Shown here: piece after piece, positions 11,840-21,831 of the stretch | Numbering within the stretch: position 1 is the stretch's first letter | Layout of the letters: each line of letters begins with the position of its first letter | Source: Cricetomys ansorgei | Lineage: Eukaryota > Chordata > Mammalia > Rodentia > Nesomyidae | Length of the DNA stretch: 64,000 nt | Direction: 5' to 3' | Assembly (NCBI GenBank): GCA_026225945.1 | Contig: JAMJFZ010000199.1 | Coordinates: 72,112,001-72,176,000, forward strand | Notes under the pieces: generated by a model | The model's database searches: none | Told to the model about the DNA's origin: nothing | What the model saw: only the letters and a program-made list of their open reading frames with translations | Translations under genes and position numbers: made by a program

Positions 11840-12265
11840 AAATAGTTTCAGGAAGTTCCTGAAAGTGACCAAACTCACTAGGCCACTCCCTTCCAAGGTA
11901 AGCAGTAAAAGCTGAGAACCCCTTTTAGATGAAAAGAAGCTGAGCTGCAAAGAAAACTCTCAGAGGAGAAAAGTTGCAAAGACTCTCAGACCAGACCAGC
12001 TGCCTAGAAGCAGAAACCCGCAGAGCTGCCTGAGATGCAGACCAGAGTCACTTGGAAAGGACACTCTCCAACTGGTTGGGCTGCCTGCAGGCTGTACAGT
12101 GTGCTCTGGGTCACCCTTGCCGGGTGAGCCTTGGTGCTGCAGCTCTCTTTGAGTCATATATGCTCCTGTAAGTAACCTTTCGCCCATAGTCATGTTAATA
12201 ACCCTAATAAAACACACTGGTTCACCAAGTTGGAAGTTGACTTTTGTGGTATCCATACTTTGGTC
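11840..12265 (+). mobile_element. LTR-like endogenous retroelement sequence
   Basis: GTGCTCTGGGTCACCCTTGC, GGGTGAGCCTTGGTGCTGC and a polyadenylation signal in CCTAATAAAACACACTGG are followed by a stretch resembling rodent LTR R/U5 text. No internal retroviral genes are seen, so it would be a solo LTR or fragment. I cannot name the family and the left boundary is uncertain. Confidence 0.45.
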
Positions 12266-12499
12266 TGTCGTGGAATACCTTCCTGAGATGGGTAAATATG
12301 TGTTGCATTTCTCCAGGGAAAGTTTTGTCACACAACAAGCTCTTCTCCTTTCCTGTGTTCAGTAAGGGCCACTTGCCTTCTGCTGGGTATAATTGCACTT
12401 CCTATGTGATCCTGGGTTCTGTTGGATTAGATGCTTTCCTTAAGGATAAGACCCATCCATTCTTTCATCGTTCTCAAAATTACGCTGATACAAGCCATT

Positions 12500-12660
12500 G
12501 CCACACGTTTCTGCTGTCAGAGTTGAACCATTCCCACCCCAGCTCCCTCCAGCCAAGACAAACAGCAATCTCTTTAAAACCATGAGCCCAAGTAAAAATT
12601 TCCTGTTAACTTGGTTCTGGCAGGTATTCTGATCAGTGAGAAAAGTAGAACAGCTACTAT
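12500..12660 (+). repeat. Rodent dispersed repeat end, family not named
   Basis: AACCATGAGCCCAAGTAAAA with GGCAGGTATTCTGATCAGTG and GAGAAAAGTAGAACAGC resembles a frequent rodent repeat ending. I cannot assign it to an LTR or LINE family from memory. Confidence 0.4.
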
Positions 12661-13088
12661 ATCAACCATCCTTAAAATTTCTCCATTCAGTCAATATCCA
12701 TTCAAAGCAACACAACATCCCCAACAAGGTGTAAAGTATGAAAAGCAAAAACAGCTCCCAGAGAGCTGACAATGCAGGGGACAGAAAGTAAGAAACACGG
12801 AATCACACTTAATGAACGGCACTTAGTTGAAGACAGCCGGAAGAAAGTGAAATATAGCAGCAACCTACTGTTCTACAGTTACCACCTCATTTTCCAGGGT
12901 GAGGAAGACTGGGAATATTCCATAGACAACGATTAAATAAATTGGGAGGGCTTAGTAAACTTTCCAGATAGACTGGAGAGAGTATAAGATTGAGACAGCA
13001 GCATTCTAAGTGAATAAACAACACTTTGTAGGCGAAGCCATCATCAGGTGTTCAATGAAGGGCGGGCAGCATAAGGGTTCTACTGGTA

Positions 13089-13280
13089 GCCAGGCAGTGG
13101 TGGTGGTGGCGCACACCTTTAATCCCAGCACTCAGGAGGCAGAGGCAGGTGGATCTCTATGAGTTCCAGGACAGCCTGGTCTACAGAGTGAGTTCCAGAA
13201 CAGCCGGAGTTACAAAAAGAGAAACCCTGTCTCAAAAACAAAAACAAGCAAACAGCAGCAACAATAATAAAAAAACCAAC
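13089..13280 (+). repeat. B1 SINE with expanded GGT head
   Basis: A full-length B1: GCCAGGCAGTGGTGGTGGTG, CACCTTTAATCCCAGCACTC, GTCTACAGAGTGAGTTCC, the GGAGTTACA variant and a CAAAAACAAG-type tail. Confidence 0.95.
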
Positions 13281-13534
13281 TAAACAAACAAAAAGTTCTA
13301 TTGGTTCTAGCATGAGATGGTGAACTTTCTACACCAAGAGAAAGACTTCAAAGATCCCGACCAGAACACTGCACAACACATTGAAGGATAGAAATATTTT
13401 TTTGCATATATTTATGACTGAAACAACAGCATTTTGTTCAGGAATGAAAAGCATGGCTAGTGAACTGTGAGGCTTGTCAACAGCTTTTCTTGGGAGTGTC
13501 TATCTTTACTCTTTCTAAATTGGTGTGGTTTGAG

Positions 13535-13738
13535 AATCCCTGATTCAAAACTATGAAATCTAAAATCTTTGGTCATCTCAAAAGTTTCAGATTTAGCATT
13601 TTGGATCTCAAAATTTTGCATTAAGAATGCTCAACCAGTACAATCTATGGTAGTATTCCAAAGCCCTCTAAAGTCTAAAACTTTTCTGGTCCCACACATT
13701 CTTGATAAGGGGCATTCAACCTGTACCGTTAATAGGCC
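13535..13738 (+). repeat. Ancient DNA-transposon-like repeat, copy 1
   Basis: Text of the type GCATTTTGGATCTCAAAATT and TTTTCTGGTCCCACACATTC with ATAAGGGGCATTCAACCTGT fits an old mammalian element ending 'ggataagggatactcaacctgta'. About 45 bp align with a second copy near 24.73 kb in the same orientation. The family name is not certain. Confidence 0.45.
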
Positions 13739-13756
13739 TGCCATCAAAGCAATGGA

Positions 13757-13865
13757 GTGGCAGGGGCAGGTGGAGTTCTGGGAACTCAAGGCCAGCCTGG
13801 TCTACACAGTGAGTTCCAGGACCGCCAGGGCTACATGGTGAGACCCCTGTCTCAAAAGAAAAAGG
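13757..13865 (+). repeat. B1 SINE, 5'-truncated
   Basis: GCAGGGGCAGGTGGAGTTC, AAGGCCAGCCTGGTCTACAC, GAGTTCCAGGACCGCCAGGG and CCCCTGTCTCAAAAG are B1 right-hand sequence. The Pol III promoter part is missing. Confidence 0.85.
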
Positions 13866-14354
13866 TAGTAAAATGTATCTTTAAATGATTATAAATGATA
13901 GCATCATAGTTATTCAAGTCTTGATAGATAATATAAAGGGGAAAAGATAAAAAAGAAACTTTAAAGGCAAAGAATATCTAAAATTTAGCAAATGCAAAAA
14001 GCAAAGAGTATTTGCTAGGTGCCTCCTCACTGGGGCTGCCTGATGCCACTGTGTAAAGGGACATGACAGTGAGACCAAGTGGAACAAAAATAAGCTGTTT
14101 CAGGTGCAATCCCCATGATCAAACAACCTTCTCACTGCCAGATGTGAAGAGATCATGCAACACTACCTATGTCTAGCCAAACTAAAACCACTCAAATTCC
14201 TGGTCCACAAAAATCCAGTGAATAAACAATTAGCATTGTTTTAAGAAAGTAGGTTTTGGGAAAGACAGATGCTCTGTCTCAGGACAAGAAGTGGCCAACC
14301 CAGAAAGTAGAAATGCTGCTGTAACTGACCCTTCTTTAACTTCCTTTCTTTTAG

Positions 14355-14608
14355 GGAAGAAAGAGTTTATTTGGCTCTCAATTCCAGACTACAATCCATC
14401 TTTTCAGGGAAGTCAAGGTGGCAGGAATCTGAAGAAGCAAGTCACATCCACATTCAAAAGTATAAAGAAAGAAAATGCATACACACTTGTACTCAGTTCA
14501 CTTTCTCCACTCCTATACACAGTCTAGGGACCCAGCCCTAGGGAATGAAGCCATCTACAAAGGGCAGGTCTTTACAACTCAATTAATATAATCAAGACAA
14601 TCCCAACA
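14355..14608 (+). repeat. Rodent dispersed repeat, family not named
   Basis: AAGAAAGAGTTTATTTGGCT at the start and ATGAAGCCATCTACAAAGGG with AACTCAATTAATATAATCAA near the end are text I associate with a frequent rodent repeat. I cannot assign the class. Confidence 0.4.
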
Positions 14609-14790
14609 GAGCACTGGCTGACTTTCCAGAGGACCAGAGTTTGATTCCCAGTTCACAGCAGCTGTCTCTTAACTCCAGTTCTAGGGGATTCAATACCCTC
14701 TTCTGGTCCCTATAAACACTGCGTGCATATAATACACAAACATATATGCAGGCAAAACACCCATACATATAAAATAAAAATCAAAGAAAA
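14609..14790 (+). repeat. B3 SINE
   Basis: GAGCACTGGCTGACTTTCCA, AGAGTTTGATTCCCAGTTCA, AACTCCAGTTCTAGGGGATT and AGGCAAAACACCCATACATA with ATAAAATAAAAATC are typical of B3. The first part of the tRNA head is missing. Confidence 0.85.
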
Positions 14791-15287
14791 TAAAGAAGTA
14801 GGCTAGAGAAAGCCTAGAATATAAAACAACCACAGTAGTACAAATCTAGGTTGGAGGCCAGAAGACCAGGATGCCACACAAATATGGCCAGGAAAACTGT
14901 ATCTATGCAATTTCAGATGGGCATACCAACTCTCTGGGAACCAGACTAAAGACCACTCATGTTACTTATCAAGGAGAAACTGTCTACATTTTGTCTGTGT
15001 TCTGAGACTCTGTGGAAGGCTTGTTTAAAGGGTACAAACTGATCTGGTAGGAAAAATTCTACAGTAGTCCATTATGTCGACTATTGGATGCTTATTAGCT
15101 AGGTTTATCATAAGAATCAGGGGCATAAAACAGGGCATAATGATTTTTAAAGTAGTTTGGGGGGGAAAAAAAGGCTGTATAAAGTTAAGGCCTTAGAAAG
15201 TGTGGCTGCTGAAGAGATGAAAAATAGTTCTGGCACCAGAGCAACAGGACAAGATACCTCAGGGGCATCTTAGAAGTGGGGTCTCAC

Positions 15288-15327
15288 CTGCCTCACAGGT
15301 ATAAATGTGTATTTATTTGAACTTTTG
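15288..15327 (-). other. Candidate exon (40 bp), unrecognised
   Basis: On the minus strand the acceptor GACTCCTTTTTCTCAAG and donor GGCAG|GTGAGACC are both strong. One frame is open (one base plus 13 codons) and ends on a whole codon, which fits the 80-bp candidate at 9997-10076. I recognise no product. Confidence 0.18.
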
Positions 15328-15539
15328 CTTGAGAAAAAGGAGTCATGGAGGTTCCCCATTTACACAGGACCACTTAGGAAATGTTCCCCAAATTCAGCCA
15401 TCTAGGCATTCAGAAATCTTGGCAGTTTAGTTCTGGGGATTTCTAACTATTACTCAAGCTGGTAAGAGTTTTGCTAACATGTATGTGATATCTACGTTTT
15501 GCAGGTGTGCAAAGGCTCCTATTGAGATTTCAAAAGAAA

Positions 15540-16110
15540 GCCTAGGAGGCCACTAAATGTGTGACAGGGTTAGAGTCCCATGGGCAGCCCCGAAGAGCTG
15601 TGAGAGTGAAGGAGCTGTAATGGAGACCACAGGAGATATAAGATGACTAGAAATACAAAACCTCTGCCAAAGAAAGCAACAGACAGTTAGGGCAGCCAGC
15701 CCAAGAGAGGGGACTTGAAGGTAGCAACGATGAAGGGACAGGGTTGCCTGCCTCTGATCTTACATCACAAAAGCACATGCCAAGACATCAGACAGAGGCT
15801 ACAGGATTTAATGTTCGTCCTTGCTGTCAGAATTTTAATTCTGTTGGATTCTTTCTTTTTACTGTCTTATCACCCCAGCCCCTGTGGAATGGGATGGTAC
15901 TGTGTAGTCTGAAGGAAGCAGATCAGTGGAGTGTATCCATGGGAACTGTCTTATCCCTGCACCCCACCTCCTTCCCACCCCCCACACGGTGGGCTGCTTT
16001 ATTCCCCACTAGCTCTCTACTATGACATTTACCATATCACATGCCAAAAGCAATGGCGCCAATAGCCGTGGACTGAAATCTCTGAAGCCATAAGTTAAAA
16101 TAAGCCTTTC
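15540..16110 (+). mobile_element. Possible ERV-like rodent repeat
   Basis: GGAGACCACAGGAGATATAA, AGCAACAGACAGTTAGGGCA, CACATGCCAAGACATCAG, CCCCTGTGGAATGGGATG and AAAATAAGCCTTTCTTCTCT are text I associate with multicopy rodent retroelements. The family, class and borders need a library search. The short frames inside do not encode a recognisable protein. Confidence 0.4.
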
Positions 16111-16111
16111 T

Positions 16112-16380
16112 TCTCTTCAAAGTTCTTTTAACTATTCTAGGTTCTTGGCATTCCCATTGTAATTTTACAAGGGGTGTGCCAAGTTCTATAAAAATCTGGC
16201 TGGGATTCTGACTGAGATTACACTGAATGTATAGAGCAATTTGAGTTGACTTAATATCCTAGAACACAGAGTCCATGCACAGCTTATTCTTCCCCTTCCT
16301 TGTGCTATCCATGTTCTATACAGGCAGAGACTGATTATCTTACCTCTAGGCACCATGATATTGGTCACTTTTCTCAAGTT
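16112..16380 (-). mobile_element. L1 ORF2 piece, inverted 5' part
   Basis: Plus-strand text (TTCTTGGCATTCCCATTGTA, ATCTGGCTGGGATTCTGACT, GAGATTACACTGAATGTATA) is antisense L1 ORF2. In L1 coordinates it lies just upstream of the sense-orientation piece at 16440-17527. Its 3'-most part is at the left edge, the arrangement expected of a twin-priming 5' inversion. Confidence 0.75.
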
Positions 16381-16687
16381 AAGACTTCATAATACTCAGA
16401 TCCCTTGAAGAATTAGTATACTTATCAGGGAGAGGAGAGAGAGGACAGAAAAAATCCATAAATGCAACTAGAAGTACAAAGGCAATTCATCAGAGAGAAC
16501 AGTCTTCCCAACACACAGTATCAGAACTACTGGAACTGGACATCTGCACAGCCATACATGGTAAAACCCAATGTACATATGTGTACCATACAGAAAATTA
16601 GAACACAGGCCTAAAACACAAAACATGAAACTACAAATTTCAGGAGTAAAACTCCTTGGACTAAGCAAGATTTCTGAGCTATGACAC

Positions 16688-16765
16688 AGCCTATGGGTGT
16701 GGCTCAGTGGTAGGGTGCATGCTTAGCATGTTCAAGGCCCCTGATCTAATCCCAAGCACCAAACA
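16688..16765 (+). repeat. ID/B4-type SINE nested in L1
   Basis: GGGTGTGGCTCAGTGGTAGG, GTGCATGCTTAGCATGTTCA and TGATCTAATCCCAAGCACC match ID. It sits inside L1 sequence that continues on both sides, so it is younger than the L1. Confidence 0.8.
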
Positions 16766-17275
16766 GACTAAAAACAAGCCATTAAAGAACAAACCAACAA
16801 ATTAGACTCCACTAAAAACTTTTCCTCACCAATGGATATTGTGAGGAAAAGAAAGCAAGTCATAAATTAGAGATAACATTTGCAAAGCCTGTATCTGGTA
16901 AGGGCTTTATATACTCTACCCAATCTGCTTGCTAGTATTAATATGTATCCAAGAAAAGGAAAACCTATATCCATATAAGCACCTGTACATCAACAACCCA
17001 AACACCCATCAGGAGACAATGCTTAACATACTGCCACAGTCACAAGTAAACACTACTCAGCAGCAAAAATGAGCCTTTAGGGCACACAAGTTGAACTTCA
17101 AAATATACTAGGTACAAGAGCCCCAGACAAAGGACTTTTTACCTTATAATTACATTTTTGTCAAGTGCTGAAAGTGTAAACTTATCTACAATGGCAGAAA
17201 GCAAACCACTGGTTGCCTGTTAGTGTACTCAGACAGGGGAGGCACCAGGGCATCAAGGATCTTCTGGAGATCTTT

Positions 17276-17393
17276 TTTTTTTTAGACAAGGTTTCTCTGT
17301 TGTAACTCTGGCTGTCCTGGAACTCACAGAGATCTACCTGCCTCTGCCTCCCTGGTGGAATTAAAGGTTTGTGCCACCACTGACCAGCTCTTG
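17276..17393 (-). repeat. B1 SINE, antisense, nested in L1, 11-bp TSD
   Basis: The T-rich start, AAGGTTTCTCTGTTGTAACT, CTGGCTGTCCTGGAACTCAC and GGAATTAAAGGTTTGTGCCA are B1 in reverse. It is flanked by a perfect 11-bp target-site duplication, TGGAGATCTTT (17265-17275 and 17394-17404). The GTAACT text is the complement of the GAGTTAC variant. Confidence 0.93.
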
Positions 17394-17904
17394 TGGAGAT
17401 CTTTATCCTATTAATTATCTCTCAGTTGTGATGATTTCATGGGTATATACATGTCAAAACCTAACTGTGAGTTCAGTGTGTACCACTTATTGTGTATTAA
17501 TTACACCCCCACAGAACTGGCAATAAAAGACCCAGTTCCCACCCTCCCTACTGCAAAGAGTTTTTGGAAGGTTAGTTATCTGCTTTGAGGGGAGGGAGGG
17601 TTGGCAAAGGAAAACTGGGAAAGAATCAACCTGTCCTATAGGAAGGAGATAAAGGCTCTGGTGGAAATTAGGTCTGAAATGTAAGGAAGGTGAAATGACA
17701 GACTGCTCTGGAAATTACTAATATCTTAGTGTAGGATGCTGACAGACCCCTCTCAGCACTTGCACATGGCCTTTTCAATTTGTTGTACACATCCTTCTGT
17801 TAATCCAATCCCGGGAAGAAAAGGTCTATGTAGTGTTGCTTTGCTCCACAAGTATCCCCCACACTCAGCAGAATTCCTGAATGGCCTACACAATAGCATG
17901 TGTG

Positions 17905-18120
17905 CTGGAGACTCAGGCTCTGAAGCCAGACTAGCTGGAGTCAAATCTAGGCAGCAAGGCTCTCCAGCCTTAAGACTTGGAAGCTGTTTAATGTCTCTCT
18001 GTCTCAAATTCTTCCTCTGGAAGAAACCAACAACAGCAGCACACAGCTGCTGTGCTAAGTCAGTGCACAAACACGCCCAACACATAGTGAGGATTCTATG
18101 CATCATCTTCTATAATTTAG
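17905..18120 (+). repeat. MIR SINE
   Basis: CTCAGGCTCTGAAGCCAGAC, TAGCTGGAGTCAAATCTAGG, TTAATGTCTCTCTGTCTCAA and a TGAGGATTCTATGCATCA stretch follow the MIR order. The 138-codon frame over this interval is therefore not a gene. Confidence 0.7.
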
Positions 18121-18339
18121 AAAGGAAGTATCTATATATGAACTTAAAGTAAAATGTGATTTTACGTCTATTTCTTATTTATCTAGTAGTACTAAAAAAA
18201 AAAAAAAATTAGAAGCATCCCCTTGGGTCCAATAAAGATAGATTAACCAGAAGGGAGACTGAGGGGGTCTTGGATGGGTAGCTGCCTCTCTTCCCCAGAC
18301 AGTGTTCATCCTTGCGTCCTACAGTGTACATGCAGTAGA

Positions 18340-18700
18340 ATGTGCTGACTGTGATGTCACAGTAAGACTGTGACATATACAGTCAGGCATGGGGCAGCTC
18401 CTCGACAGCAGCAACAAAGCGGTGTGGGAATCCTTGGGTTGGACCAGCCTCTTGCTCTGTTCAGGCCTGAAATCTCTTCTGATTTTGATTTAACGCAGCA
18501 ATTGCTGGTAATGTGTTTTGAAGGAGATAAATGCCCAGTATAGCTGTCTGTCGCTTGCTCTGCTCATGATGCAAGAACATTTTTAAATTAAAATTCTCTT
18601 TATGATAAAGGAGCTGCTCCACTGAATGTTTCTGTGCAGGCCTGATATGGAGCCTCCCCCAAAGAGGATTAGAAACCAAAGCCCTTCCCTCTTCCTATAC
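18340..18700. other. Repeat-poor segment, possible conserved noncoding element
   Basis: No repeat is recognised. It holds a perfect 9-bp inverted repeat, ATGTCACAG / CTGTGACAT (18354-18362 and 18368-18376, 5-bp spacer), and AT-rich homeodomain-like words (CAATTGCTGGTAAT, TTTAAATTAAAATT, TTTATGATAAA) around 18500-18610. Conservation is a guess from texture only. Confidence 0.25.
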
Positions 18701-18899
18701 AATCACCCTACACCTAAAGTAGGTCCTTTAGCCCTAAGTTTTTCTCAGTTATATAATTAAATTTTTTTTCTACTTTTCAAGACCATAATGTCAGCATTAG
18801 AGAATTCACTGAAGATTCAACTGTCCTTTTGGTAAAGAAATTAATTTTCTTTTAAATAAACAAAGTAAAAATTCACACACACATGCCTAAGAATACATT

Positions 18900-18985
18900 G
18901 TAGGCTGCCTGTAACTAACTCTTGGGAGGACCAAGAGATAAAGGCCAGATACCAAGTGAGATGCTGTCTCCAGAAAAGGGGGAGG
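18900..18985 (+). repeat. B1F/B4-like SINE remnant
   Basis: GCTGCCTGTAACTAACTCTT, GGGAGGACCAAGAGATAAAG and GTGAGATGCTGTCTCCAG trace a decayed 7SL SINE. A GGGAGG-rich purine stretch follows at 18979-19005. Confidence 0.5.
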
Positions 18986-19264
18986 GAAGGAAGGAGGGGG
19001 AGGGACTCAATTTATGGAAAAATAAGTCCCCTCCCTCAACCAGTTTTATTTTACTTTAAACCACAGCAGTTTGCTATGGCAAACTTTGTTCATATGGAAA
19101 TCTTAAATCATAAGATTATTATAAGATAATCCTAATCCTTAAATCATGTAAGGGTTAAGAATATCTTCTAGGGTTTTTCCACCTACATCATCAAACCCCT
19201 AGCTTAAAGCAATTTAAAGACTCTGCATTAGACACCCCTGCTTGAAACTGCATTGGGGCAGCAG

Positions 19265-19415
19265 GAAGGCTCTGTGGGTGAAGGCAACCGCCACCAAACC
19301 TCCCCTTAGTTGGGTCCCAGGATCCACATGGTACAAAGTGAAGCCATCTCCTGCACATTGTTCTCTGACCTTCACACAGGTACTGTGGCAGCCCCTTCCC
19401 AATAAAAATAAATAA
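19265..19415 (+). repeat. B2/B3-family SINE
   Basis: GGCTCTGTGGGTGAAGGCAA, CTTAGTTGGGTCCCAGGATC, CACATGGTACAAAGTGAAG, GTTCTCTGACCTTCACACAG and an AATAAAAATAAATAAAAGG tail fit the 'GCCAAGCC' tRNA-SINE subtype. Confidence 0.75.
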
Positions 19416-19817
19416 AAGGAAAAACCCTGCATAATGTGGGCAAACCAGTTAAAAACAACCACCAGCACCACTCTCTAACATTGCTGATCCAATTACAAAA
19501 GTTCCTACCCCTCAAATAATTTACAGATACCTAAAATGTGCCATTCTGATGGCTGGGGTGGTCAATAATGCTTATCTTTTGAAAAAGAAAAAAAGAAAAG
19601 AATGAACTAGAGCAAAAAGTCCCATTCAGTTAAAGTCTGCAGAGTGAATACAGAAGCCCCAAGACTAAATGTATATTTCTGCTTTCTAACACACACAGCA
19701 CAATTTCAGCATGGAGGTCAAAAGTTAAGAACTGCTTTTCTGTTCCACCATAGGAGAACGGTATCACAATTATAATTAATTCAACTAATATTTCTGACTA
19801 AAAGCCTCTAAATTCTC

Positions 19818-19850
19818 ACATACACACACACGCACATGTACACACGCACT
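19818..19850. repeat. CA-rich microsatellite
   Basis: Imperfect ACACACACGCACATG-type repeat. Confidence 0.8.
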
Positions 19851-20084
19851 CATCAGAGTACCATATGCCTTCTCGGGAAATCCAAGATTAAGACTAGAGT
19901 CCCCCTCTCCAGAAGCCTGCCAAGACCTACTTTAATCTTAGGTATACGAATACAGAACTGATGTCATGCTTGCAGTAACGATGCTAATCTGGAGACCTGT
20001 GAAGGGCTCTGTAAGCCCTTCATGAGAAAGCTCAAGTTCTCTTTAAAAGACAGAAGGGACATGGCTATCTTTTAGAAAAACAGT

Positions 20085-20205
20085 TGTGTGTATGTACATG
20101 CACCCACACACACACCCACACACACACACACACATACACGAACATATATACACCTACGCACCTGCACATATATACACACATGCACATATACATCCACACA
20201 CTAGC
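20085..20205. repeat. Imperfect (CA)n/(TA)n microsatellite
   Basis: TGTGTGTATGTACATGCACC leads into about 100 bp of CACACA with CATATATACAC units. It is a compound, decayed dinucleotide repeat. Confidence 0.9.
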
Positions 20206-20814
20206 CCTTTGGGAAAATAGCCTGGCATAATTAATAAGATTAAAGAGGACTTAGGATAAATAAGATGAGAAAGTCTGATCCTTACAGGATTAAACTCCAA
20301 ATCCTAGCATGAATCCAATGATTTCTAAGATCAACACCATGTAACAGGATTGAATCAATAGCTACTTTTGTTTTCACAACGGAAACAATCACAGTTGGCA
20401 CATTCAAGCCTGCTGCATCTCTTCATGGGTTAACTTGGAGAGCTGATGGCTAAAGACAGGGGCTTCTGCTGTGGGCTAGGCCTGCTAATGAGCAAACTTC
20501 AGGGTCCAAAACCCCTTCTCCTTAGTTCCAAAGTCCAAAAGTCTAGAACCAAGTTTCTTTTTCATTCTTTTCCTCTACTTTTGTGTGGTGGTAGGAGAGG
20601 GATGTTAGCTAAACCAACAAGGACTTAGTGTGCATATCTAAAAACAGCAACAAACAAATGAGTACCTGTTAGGGAGTGCAGCCATTACTTCTAAAATCCA
20701 AGAATCCAGGAGATGGCCCTGAGTGTTTTAGAGTAAAGGCTGTGGATCTGTATTGTTTCTAAATGTATTACTGTTTTTATTGTTGTTCATTTGTTTTTAT
20801 TTTGTTTTCTGTTC

Positions 20815-20926
20815 GTTTGTTTTGAGATAGGATCTCTCTATGTAGATGAGGCTGTCCTTGAACTCACAGAGATCCACCCACCTCTGCCTCTCAAGTGCTG
20901 GGATTAAAGGCCAGTGACATCCTTTG
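20815..20926 (-). repeat. B1 SINE, antisense
   Basis: GTTTTGAGATAGGATCTCTC, GAGGCTGTCCTTGAACTCAC, CCACCTCTGCCTCTCAAGTG and CTGGGATTAAAGGCC are B1 reversed. A (GTTT)-rich stretch precedes it as the decayed tail. An internal deletion has removed part of the centre. Confidence 0.88.
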
Positions 20927-21059
20927 TTTTTAAGAGGCTATCTTGGCTGACTATCTTGCTGGGGCTGAATCCCCCCTAAGCTCCCCCTCTCCCCCTCAAC
21001 TCAAGGATTCTGGTATTTCCAATCCCTAATAGCTGGAGGAGCTGTTTGCTTCTGTGCAA

Positions 21060-21260
21060 AGATATTGCTCTCTATCTTACAGGTGGCAGCAATGGCTCAG
21101 GCGATGGCAAATCCAGAAAATGTGCTCAACTGCTGACGTCATAGCAGCATCATACCGGATAATGGTTACCATCTTGAGCTAAGTGGATATCCATCGTGCA
21201 TAACCTGAACGAAGTTGAAACCATGGCTGCACTGCTCTTTACTTTTCACCAATGACCAGA
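21060..21260. promoter_or_regulatory. Unique segment with palindromic CRE
   Basis: The full palindromic cAMP-response element TGACGTCA lies at 21134-21141. Nearby are several retained CpGs (GGCGATGG, ACCGGATAA, ATCGTGC, AACGAAG) and an acceptor-like CTCTCTATCTTACAG at about 21065-21080. A regulatory role is inferred only, with no promoter structure visible. Confidence 0.3.
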
Positions 21261-21792
21261 AAGGCAATAAGGGTTAAGAAAAACTGCTCAGAAATTTGGC
21301 TGGGGGCTAAGTTTTTGAAACTTGCTGTCAGTCAAAAGCAGACAACAAAAGCTTTTGTGGGATACACCAGAGAATGTACCATGACTGCTCTAAGGCTGCG
21401 TAACTAGATGAACAGGTGTGTGCTGAATGTGTTCCAAGATGTGATTTTCAGAGTTTTAGTTCCTATGAAAATTTAACACAGAAAGGCTATTTGAAAGATA
21501 CTGTGTGTTCCTTTTATTTCTCTTGGAGCATCTGTGTCAGTAAGTTGGCTTCTGTACTCACCTATTTATAAGTTAATTTAAAACACCACTTATTTCTCTT
21601 GGAATATCTGCATATTAATTTGTACATCTTTCTGTTTGGCAGTATTCAATTAGCGAAATAAAACAAAACAAAACTACTGATTTCTGCTTCCAGGAAGACG
21701 GTACACACAGTTTTCACTGTTCATCCCTGGCTACAATTTAAGTCTATAGCCATTTACAGCCATGCAAACCAAAGAGATCTTATTCTCTTTTT

Positions 21793-21831
21793 TGGGTGTG
21801 CTCTACTACTCGGCTACATCTCCAGCCCTGG
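21793..21831 (-). repeat. ID-type SINE fragment, antisense
   Basis: TTGGGTGTGCTCTACTACTC followed by GGCTACATCTCCAGCCCT is the reverse of the ID head with its A-box. Confidence 0.65.

Larger units (their letters stand above)
16440..17527 (+). mobile_element. Old L1 LINE 3' half with two nested SINEs
   Basis: Sense L1 landmarks in order are ACTGGACATCTGCACAGCC, TTTGCAAAGCCTGTATCTGG, AACCCAAACACCCATCAGG, CACTACTCAGCAGCAAAAAT, CACTGGTTGCCTGTTAG, then GGTATATACATGTCAAAACC and an AATAAAAGA end. An ID-type SINE (16688-16765) and a B1 (17276-17393) interrupt it. The old L1M-like state means many indels and no open ORF2. Confidence 0.8.

Noticed and set aside
17736..18152. 138-codon plus-strand frame
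   Set aside because: Much of it lies over an MIR SINE, and the first part is unassigned, L2-like text. No conserved domain is seen.
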